Shown: positions 1 to 5,233 of the stretch, in pieces
Numbering within the stretch: the first letter of the stretch is position 1
Layout of the letters: the number at the start of each line of letters is the position of its first letter
Origin: Pollutimonas sp036675955
Lineage (GTDB): Bacteria; Pseudomonadota; Gammaproteobacteria; Burkholderiales; Burkholderiaceae_B
NCBI GenBank assembly: GCA_036675955.1
Contig: JAKFDW010000411.1
Span: 1-8,544 of the forward strand
DNA: 8,544 bases
Direction: 5' to 3'
Notes under the pieces: model-generated
The model's database searches: none
What the model saw: the letters and a program-made list of their open reading frames with translations, nothing else
What the model was told of the DNA's origin: nothing
Position numbers and translations under genes: made by a program

Positions 1-190
1 GCGCCCTGCGCGCCGAACCAGTACGGCCTGCTCGTCCACCCCATTCGGGGTTCCCTTCGCATTCGGCCGACTGGGGCCCCCTATGCCGGGCGCCCCGAAA
101 GTCGCCCACATCCCCATCACCGCGCCAACGGCTGCATTAAAAGTATTCGTAAGCCTGCTGGGACGGCCTTGGTGCTTGGCCTTTTTGCGT
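1..190 (-). repeat. Diverged repeat copy A
   Basis: Read on the minus strand, this segment aligns with positions 409-588 read on the plus strand. Shared blocks come in the same order: acgcaaaa-N-ggccaagca (183-190 side), cgtccca-N-cag, gcgactttcgg, cgaaggga-N-cccc, and cgccctgcg at the far end. Similarity by eye is roughly 70 percent, with about ten extra bases near 70-90. A weaker match may continue to about 218. The copy runs to the window edge, so its true end is unknown. It contains the hairpin ACCCC-attc-GGGGT at 38-51. Origin unknown; it could be a remnant of a small non-autonomous mobile element or a family of extragenic repeats. Confidence 0.6.
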
Positions 191-351
191 CGGGTACACC
201 CGATTCAAAAGAACTCATGCGCTCGTCCTGCGCGTCCCGCCAGCCGGGCCGCTCGGACATCGGGGCAGGTATTATCGGCGGTCGCAGTACGCTCATAGAT
301 CGGACCAAGTATCACCGACGGCCACAGTGCTCCCATAGCTCAGCGCCGGCA

Positions 352-590
352 AGTATCCAGCTTGGACAATAGCAATAGCGATGGCTCTCTATCGACATCG
401 CCGACCTCACGCAAAATGGCCAAGCAGTCCTCTCGTCCCAACAGCATTCCAAGCTTCCGCGTTGCAGCGGGGCAGGTTCTATGGGGAGGTGTTGCAGCGA
501 CTTTCGGTGCCGAGCGAGCCGCACGCGAAGGGAGCCCCGGAGGGGGCGTACGAGCGGGGCTAAGCGATGTTCGGCGCCGCAGGGCGACGA
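352..590 (+). repeat. Repeat copy B (most complete)
   Basis: This is the reference copy of the family seen here. Positions 367-416 match 677-726 at 49 of 50 bases, and 482-513 match 741-772 at 31 of 32 bases, so it is closely related to copy C. The flank 352-370 also matches 662-680 at 16 of 19. It aligns more distantly with copy A on the opposite strand. It carries a hairpin GCCCC-ggag-GGGGC at 534-547, at the position equivalent to copy A's hairpin. No terminal target-site duplication was recognised. The high identity to C and lower identity to A suggest two ages of duplication. Confidence 0.75.
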
Positions 591-629
591 ACCGGCAACG
601 AGGAGCGCAACACCTTCCCATAGAACCTG
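473..629. repeat. Inverted repeat pair, 22/23 match
   Basis: Positions 473-495 and the reverse complement of 607-629 agree at 22 of 23 bases (single G/A difference; shared core caggttctatggg). The arms are 111 bases apart and enclose the GC-rich core of repeat copy B, including its small hairpin. This is the architecture of a miniature inverted-repeat element or of a long hairpin RNA, but I saw no flanking target-site duplication to decide. Weaker similarity continues inward past both arms. Confidence 0.75.
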
Positions 630-661
630 ACGCGCGGAGTTGAAGACCTTACGTCTGCAAC

Positions 662-783
662 AGTATCCGGATTGGTCAATAGCAATAGCGATGGCTCTCT
701 ATTGACATCGCCGACCTCACGCAAAAAGCCAGGTGCTCTGTGGGGAGATGTTGCAGCGACTTTCGGTGCCGAATAAGCCGCAT
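662..783 (+). repeat. Repeat copy C, internally deleted
   Basis: This is a shortened relative of copy B. Its left block (677-726) is offset by 310 bases from B and its right block (741-772) by 259, so 51 bases present in B between the two blocks are missing here. The match fades over about 773-783 just before the stop codon of the deoxyribosyltransferase gene at 790-792. The copy is therefore the immediate 3' flank of that gene and could affect the end of its transcript. Confidence 0.75.
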
Positions 784-789
784 GAACAC

Positions 790-1284
790 TTACGCCGGAC
801 TTATCCTCTGCAGACAATCCTCAGCGCTGCCAACAACAACATGCGCGCTGCAAGCAATCATCAGATTCAAATTGAGCCCGAAGTCCTCCACCGTATAACC
901 CAGGTTATCGACATAGCTCCGCGTACCAGGCACCTTGTGCGCCGCCACCTGCTGTACCAATGAACGCGCCTGATCGGTATATACCCACACCGGCTTGTTC
1001 AGCGCCGTCGCGTATCCAACTTCGAAGACCGTCCCCGAATCCGGCTCGGCGCCGCGGAACAGATTCACGTTTGCCATCAAAATGTCCGCCTGCTCAATCA
1101 AGGCGATATTGGCCCTGTATATCCAGCGCGCCGTCTCCAGGGTAGTCAGGTTCTTCGGCGCCGAATTATCCAGCGGATAAAGACCTTCGAACCCATATTT
1201 CTCGCATAAAGTCTTCAGCAACGCACCGTACTGCTGGGCATCCGGGCGGAACACATCGAAGCCGGCCAAATAAATCTTTTTCAC
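790..1284 (-). CDS. Nucleoside 2-deoxyribosyltransferase family protein
   Basis: 164 residues. The N-terminus KKIYLAGFDVFRPDA matches the family opening (YLAG plus F and D residues, 5-15). Residues 82-98, with D82, S83-G84-T85, E88-V89-G90 and K97-P98, match the conserved DxGTxxE-G-A-KP core. By family knowledge E88 would be the catalytic glutamate that attacks the deoxyribose C1'. Known members exchange bases between deoxynucleosides or hydrolyse N-glycosidic bonds of deoxynucleotides; which applies here cannot be told. No signal peptide, so cytosolic. The start is GTG, preceded by AGGGGA at good spacing. It follows amn by 25 bases, probably in one transcript and perhaps translationally coupled. 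The ribosome site lies in a tandemly duplicated 16-mer. The 3' end abuts a repeat copy. Confidence 0.85.
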   Translation of the reverse strand: MKKIYLAGFDVFRPDAQQYGALLKTLCEKYGFEGLYPLDNSAPKNLTTLETARWIYRANIALIEQADILMANVNLFRGAEPDSGTVFEVGYATALNKPVWVYTDQARSLVQQVAAHKVPGTRSYVDNLGYTVEDFGLNLNLMIACSAHVVVGSAEDCLQRISPA

Positions 1285-1288
1285 TCAC

Positions 1289-1320
1289 TTCCCCTACTTG
1301 AAAGTTCCCCTACTTGAAAG
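1289..1320. repeat. Exact 16-bp tandem duplication at amn/ndt junction
   Basis: ttcccctacttgaaag occurs twice head to tail, at 1289-1304 and 1305-1320, without mismatch. Read on the minus strand, each unit carries codons for the amn tail, a TAG and an AGGGGA ribosome-site-like motif. The unit at 1305-1320 supplies the real amn stop (1310-1312). The unit at 1289-1304 supplies the ribosome site for the next gene. Without the duplication the stop would sit about 10 bases from the downstream GTG; with it the gap is 25 bases. Confidence 0.9.
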
Positions 1321-2809
1321 CGGTTTCAATAAAGCTGCGCAGCTTGCGCGAATGCAGTCGCTCGCGGGGCATCTCGCGCAGGTTTTCCAGGGCGCGGATA
1401 CCGATATGCAAGTGCTGGTTTACCTGCGTACGATAGAACTCGCTGGCCATTCCCGGCAGCTTCAGTTCGCCGTGCAGCGGCTTGTCGGAGACGCACAGCA
1501 AGGTGCCATAGGGCACGCGAAAGCGGAAGCCATTGGCGGCAATGGTGGCGGATTCCATATCCAGCGCAATGGCCCGCGACTGCGACAGGCGCTGCACCGG
1601 CTCGCGATGGTCACGCAGTTCCCAATTGCGGTTATCGATGGTCGCCACCGTGCCCGTGCGCATGATTTTCTTGAGTTCCCATCCTGACAGACCCGCCACC
1701 TCGGCGACGGCCTCTTCCAGCGCGACCTGGATCTCGGCCAAAGGCGGAACTGGAACCCAGTTGGGCAGATCGTCGTCGAGCACGTGGTCCTGGCGCACAT
1801 AACCATGGGCCAGGACGTAGTCGCCCAGCCTTTGGGTCGTGCGCAAGCCGGCGCAATGCCCCAGCATCAGCCATGCCGACGGACGCAACACCGCGACATG
1901 GTCGGTAATGGTCTTGGCGTTGGAAGGCCCCACTCCGATGTTGATCAAGGTGATGCCCATATGCTTGTCGCGCACCAGATGGTAGGAAGGCATTTGCGGT
2001 ATGCGGCTCAATGGCAGGCCGGTACGTTCGGCGTCAGGTCCGGCGCGGGTTATGACGTTGCCCGGTTCGACCAGGGCGGTATAGCCGCCTTCTCCCGAAG
2101 CCAGCGTTTCTTTGGCCCACTGGCAGAATTCGTCGATGTAGAACTGATAATTCGTAAAAAGCACGAAATTCTGGAAGTGCTCCGGTGCCGTTGCCGTGTA
2201 GTGCTGCAAGCGGTGCAGGGAATAATCCACACGCGGCGCGGTAAAAGGCGCAAGCGGCAGTGGTTCCTCCGGCTTGCCTTCCCACGTGCAGTTGACGATG
2301 GCATCGTCGGTCACGGACAGGTCCGGCACATCGAAGTGATCGCGCAGCGAATCGCCCAACTTGTCGGTATAGACGCCTTCCACATACTGGCCATCGGTGA
2401 AAGAGAAATGCAGCGGTATGGGCAGATCGGACTCGCCGACTTCCACCGGCACGCCGTGATTCTTGATCAGCAGGCCAAGCTGCTCGAGCAGATAATCGAA
2501 ATACAGGTCGGGTTGCGTGATGGTGGTCATGTAGACGCCCGGCTCGACCACATGGCCGTAGGACAGGCGGCTGTCGACTCCCTGATAGGTATCGACCTTG
2601 ATGCGTATGGCGGGATAGTAGGCGCGCACACGCTGCCTGGGTGCAAACCGTCCTTTGGCATATTCGGCAAAAGCGTCACGAATGAAGGCCGTGTTGCGGT
2701 CATAGATTTCGACCAATCTTTCGACCGCTGGGCGCGGATCCATGAAGGCGGCGAACGGAACCAGCGGGGGCAGCAGGGTGGGCGTGTCGGAATTGGGAGT
2801 ATCGAACAT
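1310..2809 (-). CDS. amn: AMP nucleosidase
   Basis: 499 residues, close to the E. coli enzyme (484). It hydrolyses AMP to adenine and ribose 5-phosphate in the cytosol, a purine-pool control and salvage step. The N-terminal half (about residues 20-190, with RVRAYYPAIRIKVDTY and DGQYVEGVYTDKL) is the Amn-specific regulatory domain. The C-terminal half is a nucleoside-phosphorylase-type fold with INIGVGPSNAKTITDH, MLGHCAGLR and ALDMESATIAANGFRFRVPY. D417 in DMESATIA corresponds to the catalytic aspartate of the family and E419 to the ribose-contacting glutamate. The following CVSDKPLHGELKLPG is also typical. Start ATG at 2809 with GGTGA five bases upstream. It is the first gene of a probable two-gene unit with the deoxyribosyltransferase and is divergent from the permease. 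Its stop lies in the 16-bp tandem duplication. Confidence 0.96.
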   Translation of the reverse strand: MFDTPNSDTPTLLPPLVPFAAFMDPRPAVERLVEIYDRNTAFIRDAFAEYAKGRFAPRQRVRAYYPAIRIKVDTYQGVDSRLSYGHVVEPGVYMTTITQPDLYFDYLLEQLGLLIKNHGVPVEVGESDLPIPLHFSFTDGQYVEGVYTDKLGDSLRDHFDVPDLSVTDDAIVNCTWEGKPEEPLPLAPFTAPRVDYSLHRLQHYTATAPEHFQNFVLFTNYQFYIDEFCQWAKETLASGEGGYTALVEPGNVITRAGPDAERTGLPLSRIPQMPSYHLVRDKHMGITLINIGVGPSNAKTITDHVAVLRPSAWLMLGHCAGLRTTQRLGDYVLAHGYVRQDHVLDDDLPNWVPVPPLAEIQVALEEAVAEVAGLSGWELKKIMRTGTVATIDNRNWELRDHREPVQRLSQSRAIALDMESATIAANGFRFRVPYGTLLCVSDKPLHGELKLPGMASEFYRTQVNQHLHIGIRALENLREMPRERLHSRKLRSFIETAFK

Positions 2810-2951
2810 GGCTGTTCACCAGACAAAATTACAGTATAGAAAGGCACTATGACATTAAATGCCTGATACCGCACTATAAGCGTAAGCTGTAACACAGCTC
2901 CGGATTATTTGCTTTAATACCTGACCTTCAACCTGCCTGGCCGGAGTACCC
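2810..2951. promoter_or_regulatory. Divergent intergenic control region (amn / permease)
   Basis: This 142-bp AT-richer gap separates two divergent starts and must hold both promoters. On the minus strand TATACT (complement of 2833-2838) is a good -10 match for amn, but I see no convincing -35 at the right distance. On the plus strand no clear pair stands out; TTTAAT at 2913-2918 is only a weak -10. A looser inverted pair AGGCA/TGCCT spans about 2841-2865. The clearest site is the palindrome at 2885-2899, listed separately. Confidence 0.5.
2885..2899. promoter_or_regulatory. Palindrome AGCTGT-aac-ACAGCT, possible operator
   Basis: Perfect 6-3-6 inverted repeat roughly midway between the amn and permease starts. 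The length and symmetry fit a dimeric repressor or activator site. No regulator gene adjoins it in the window, so the protein is unknown. It could also act as a small hairpin in either leader. Confidence 0.4.
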
Positions 2952-3896
2952 TTGAGCGTCATCATCAATGCCGTCTTCCCGCTGTTCGCACTGATACTGG
3001 TGGGTTATATCAGCGGACGAAAACGGCTCCTGGGAGCCGGAGCGGTCGACAGTCTTAACAAGTTCGTCGTGTGGATGGCGCTTCCGGCGCTGCTCTTCCA
3101 GTCCATGGCGCAAATCACGTGGGAGCAGGTCAACCAGCCAGGCTATGTAGCCGCCTCTTTTCTGGCCATCGCCCTGGTATTCGCTACGTCTTATGCGCTG
3201 GACCGGCGCCGCCGCGGCAGGCTGGCCGATGCCAGCATCGAAGGCCTGGCGGCGTCCTATTCCAATTCCGGCTTCATGGGCATCCCCTTATGCCTCATGG
3301 TGTTCGGCCCCGAGAGTCTGCCGCCCGTCATCATCGCCATTTTGTTGACCGCCTGTGCCCTGTTTGCCTTTTCCATCGTGCTGATTGAAGTGGATCTGCT
3401 CGGTACGGGCAGTGTGCTGGCCACTACGCGCAAAGTGGGCACGTCACTGTTGCGCAATCCGCTGGTGGCCGCCCCCGTGCTTGGCGCCATTGTGGCCGTA
3501 CTGCAAATACCGCTACCCTATGCCTTGCTGCAATTCACGAACTTGTTGGGCGCTGCAGCCAGCCCTTGTGCGCTGGTCACCATAGGCCTGTTCCTGGCAC
3601 AGAGCAGGCTGGCCTTGCATCTGGGCCCGGTATGGCGGATCGTCGCCCTGAAGCTGTTCCTGCATCCGCTGATCGCCTTCGTGCTGGTGCGCTGGGTATT
3701 CGATATGCCGCCGCTTTGGGCCAGCGCCGCCGTTCTGCTGGCTTCGCTTCCCGTGGGCACCGGTCCCTTCATGCTGGCCAAGCTCTATGAGCGCGAGCCG
3801 GAAACGGCCTCCGGAGCGATATTGATTTCCACAGTGTTATCGGTGGCGACGGTGTCCGTGATGGTGGCCCTGTTGGGGCCCGGAACGCCCCCCTAA
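2952..3896 (+). CDS. AEC (auxin efflux carrier) family permease
   Basis: 314 residues, very hydrophobic, with about ten membrane segments. The opening SVIINAVFPLFALILVGYISGR is the typical first helix and loop of the family. ASYSNSGFMGIPL (about residues 100-112) is the conserved broken-helix motif around N and P, and LRNPLVAAPVLGAIVAVLQIPLP marks the start of the second half. Family members move small organic acids or other anions across the inner membrane; the substrate here cannot be read from sequence. The start is TTG at 2952, chosen because GGAG lies five bases upstream and the protein begins where relatives do. It is a single gene, divergent from amn, ending 29 bases from the convergent binding-protein gene. 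A short T-run follows the stop but I see no good hairpin directly before it. Confidence 0.88.
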   Translation: MSVIINAVFPLFALILVGYISGRKRLLGAGAVDSLNKFVVWMALPALLFQSMAQITWEQVNQPGYVAASFLAIALVFATSYALDRRRRGRLADASIEGLAASYSNSGFMGIPLCLMVFGPESLPPVIIAILLTACALFAFSIVLIEVDLLGTGSVLATTRKVGTSLLRNPLVAAPVLGAIVAVLQIPLPYALLQFTNLLGAAASPCALVTIGLFLAQSRLALHLGPVWRIVALKLFLHPLIAFVLVRWVFDMPPLWASAAVLLASLPVGTGPFMLAKLYEREPETASGAILISTVLSVATVSVMVALLGPGTPP

Positions 3897-3925
3897 GTTA
3901 CCGCCACAGTTTTTTGCGCCACTAT

Positions 3926-4654
3926 TCAGGGCGCCACGCTGGCGTCGCCCTGGCCGCTGCGCGCCAACGCTTGCGCCACGAAACCGCTGGCCTTCATGTC
4001 CTCGATGAAAGACGTCAGGAAGCCAAGTGCGCGGTTGCGGCCCTTGGGGGTGGCCATGGCCTGCTCGATTGCCGTGAAGCGGCCGTCGATAACGCGCAGA
4101 TTGTCGTGCCTTGCGGCAAAGGCGAGCAAAGGCTGCCGGACCCCGGCCGCTGCATCCAACTGCTGGGCCAGAAACAGCTCGAGTGCCGCGGCGGATGTGT
4201 CGGCGCGCACGATTTCGGCGTGCCGCAGGCTGCGGCTCAGGAAAAGATCGTAGGCGGCTCCCTTGCCCACTGCGATACGCACGCCTTCCTGGTCGACATC
4301 TTCTATGGTCTGCAAGGGCGAATCGGAACGCACCAGATAGCTGCCTTCGATAATGACATAGGGCCTGGTGTACAAGACCTTTTCGGCCCTTAGAGGATCG
4401 ATGGCCATAAAGGCAATATCCCAGGCGCCGGTATCGGCGGCGGAAAAGACCTTGCCGGCACCGTCGTAGGCGACGAACTCGAGCGGCACCGTCAATTGCC
4501 GGGCAAGCTCGGTAGCCAGGTCGGCCGAGACGCCCATGGGCGCTCCCGTTTGGGGATGCGGCTGCGCCAGCACCGGATTGCCGAAATTGATGGCCACGCG
4601 CAAGGTGCCGGTGGGTGCGAGGTCGTGTACGACGGGTGTGAGTGTTGTCTGCAT
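3926..4654 (-). CDS. Substrate-binding protein-like (SBP family 3), no signal peptide
   Basis: 242 residues. From residue 16 (GTLRVAINFGNPVLA) it follows the fold of polar-amino-acid ABC binding proteins: GVSADLATELARQL at 41-54, WDIAFMAIDPLRAEKVLYTRPY at 78-99, and lobe-two segments near 124-140 and 155-175. R89 corresponds to the arginine that grips the ligand alpha-carboxylate in HisJ/LAO-type proteins. The aspartate that usually binds the amino group seems absent around 170-173 (AGVR). There is no hydrophobic leader or lipobox, and upstream extension would run through phhB, so the product is probably cytoplasmic. Start ATG at 4654 has only a weak GGA ribosome site, 16 bases after the phhB stop, suggesting coupling. 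No permease or ATPase gene is nearby. Enzymes of this fold exist (cyclohexadienyl dehydratase PheC), so a catalytic role is possible. Confidence 0.75.
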   Translation of the reverse strand: MQTTLTPVVHDLAPTGTLRVAINFGNPVLAQPHPQTGAPMGVSADLATELARQLTVPLEFVAYDGAGKVFSAADTGAWDIAFMAIDPLRAEKVLYTRPYVIIEGSYLVRSDSPLQTIEDVDQEGVRIAVGKGAAYDLFLSRSLRHAEIVRADTSAAALELFLAQQLDAAAGVRQPLLAFAARHDNLRVIDGRFTAIEQAMATPKGRNRALGFLTSFIEDMKASGFVAQALARSGQGDASVAP

Positions 4655-4670
4655 GGGAGTATCCGACTGA

Positions 4671-4958
4671 TTATGCCAATTGATCCATGAACAGGGCCAG
4701 CGCGACATCGCGTTCGGTGACGCCCTTGGCGTCGTGGGTGGACATGGTGACAATGACCCGGTTGTAGACGTTGGTCCATTCGGGATGATGGTCCAGTTTC
4801 TCTGCCTGCATGGCTACGCGGGTCATGAATCCGAACGCTTCATTGAAATTCTTGAAAATGAAGGTTTTATGGATGGCATCGCGTCCTTCGATCGCCGACC
4901 AGCCTTCCAGCAGCAACAAGGCTGAGGGTGCGCCGATCAATTTCACTTGGTTCTTCAT
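4671..4958 (-). CDS. phhB: Pterin-4a-carbinolamine dehydratase (DCoH/PhhB)
   Basis: 95 residues, the usual size. It dehydrates 4a-hydroxytetrahydrobiopterin to the quinonoid dihydropterin, recycling the cofactor of aromatic amino acid hydroxylases in the cytosol. The signature EKLDHHPEWTNVYN at 53-66 and STHDAKGVTERD at 73-84 hold the three active-site histidines H57, H58 and H75. The sequence resembles animal DCoH closely across this stretch. Start ATG at 4958 is set by AAAGGA six bases upstream; a longer reading frame to 5000 has no comparable site. It is followed after 16 bases by the leaderless binding-protein gene, probably one transcript, and is divergent from glcB. No phenylalanine hydroxylase gene lies in the window. 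Confidence 0.95.
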   Translation of the reverse strand: MKNQVKLIGAPSALLLLEGWSAIEGRDAIHKTFIFKNFNEAFGFMTRVAMQAEKLDHHPEWTNVYNRVIVTMSTHDAKGVTERDVALALFMDQLA

Positions 4959-5045
4959 GATCTGTCCTTTGTCGTGGAGAGGCCAAAATTGGCAACGCAC
5001 CCGTGCACTTGAGTATTCGAATAGGGCAACACCAAAGACAGATAA

Positions 5046-5060
5046 GGTACTTTTAGTACC
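5046..5060. promoter_or_regulatory. Palindrome GGTACT-ttt-AGTACC, possible operator
   Basis: Perfect 6-3-6 inverted repeat, centred about 31 bases upstream of the start of the proposed glcB -35 element. That position would suit an activator of glcB or a site shared with the divergent phhB. It contains TTTTAGT, also present in a palindrome upstream of the GntR gene (8155-8168), so that regulator is one candidate ligand. Inference only. Confidence 0.45.
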
Positions 5061-5083
5061 AGGTCTTTTAACTGCGGGTGATG

Positions 5084-5112
5084 TTGAGTCCTAGTTCGGC
5101 ACAGGCCATAAT
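5084..5112 (+). promoter_or_regulatory. Probable sigma70 promoter of glcB
   Basis: TTGAGT (5084-5089) and CATAAT (5107-5112) match the -35 and -10 consensus at 4/6 and 5/6 with an ideal 17-bp spacer. Transcription would start near 5119, giving a leader of about 115 nt before the glcB ATG. It is the best promoter pair I see in the phhB/glcB gap. Confidence 0.6.
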
Positions 5113-5170
5113 AGGTGCGCGCCCTGACAACAGTCTACTCGTTCCAGGTTACAACGCCTATACATTACAT

Positions 5171-5203
5171 GGCACGAACTCCCGGACGGCGCTCCCGCGT
5201 GCC
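5171..5203 (+). promoter_or_regulatory. Leader hairpin ahead of glcB
   Basis: GGCACG (5171-5176) can pair with CGTGCC (5198-5203), enclosing 21 GC-rich bases. It sits about 18 bases before the ribosome site AAAGGA (5222-5227) of glcB. It may insulate or modulate translation, or be incidental in GC-rich DNA. I looked for a glycine-riboswitch-like core here and saw none. Confidence 0.3.
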
Positions 5204-5233
5204 CAGCTATTTTCAAATACTAAAGGACGTACC

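Larger units (their letters stand above)
1..789. other. Gene-free repeat-rich region
   Basis: I see no credible gene in this stretch. The open frames are all under 95 codons, overlap one another on both strands, and match no protein I recognise. What the stretch does hold is at least three diverged copies of one repeat family (about 1-190 on the minus strand, 352-590 and 662-783 on the plus strand) and an inverted pair at 473-495 and 607-629. The gap between the first two copies (about 219-351) and the short stretch 630-661 show nothing I can name. The region starts at the window edge, so a gene to the left may end just outside. It lies immediately downstream of the deoxyribosyltransferase gene read on the minus strand. 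Confidence 0.7.

Noticed and set aside
83..643. Several overlapping frames of 60-93 codons on both strands in the left region
   Set aside because: They fall within the repeats, overlap each other, lack clear ribosome sites and resemble no known protein.
367..726. CRISPR array
   Set aside because: Only two close copies of a 50-base block 310 bases apart, with no regular short spacers and no cas genes.
1784..2839. 351-codon plus-strand open frame opposite amn
   Set aside because: It lies antisense to a clear AMP nucleosidase gene, has no recognisable family features and is the usual GC-rich antisense shadow.
3870..3925. Intrinsic terminator between the permease and binding-protein genes
   Set aside because: A GGGGC/GCCCC stem inside the permease 3' end lies about 18 bases from the T-run at 3910-3915, too far for a normal terminator.
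4655..4753. Upstream extension of the binding-protein gene that might supply a signal peptide
   Set aside because: It would run through the phhB coding sequence and encodes no hydrophobic core or lipobox.
4959..5000. Longer phhB start (14 extra residues)
   Set aside because: The family begins near the chosen ATG, which has AAAGGA six bases upstream; the extension is not conserved-looking.
5078..5233. 52-residue N-terminal extension of malate synthase
   Set aside because: The frame stays open by chance. The extension overlaps the likely promoter and leader, while ATG 5234 has a good ribosome site and gives the family length.
5113..5233. Glycine or other known riboswitch in the glcB leader
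   Set aside because: No conserved glycine-aptamer core or tandem arrangement is visible; only one simple stem was found.
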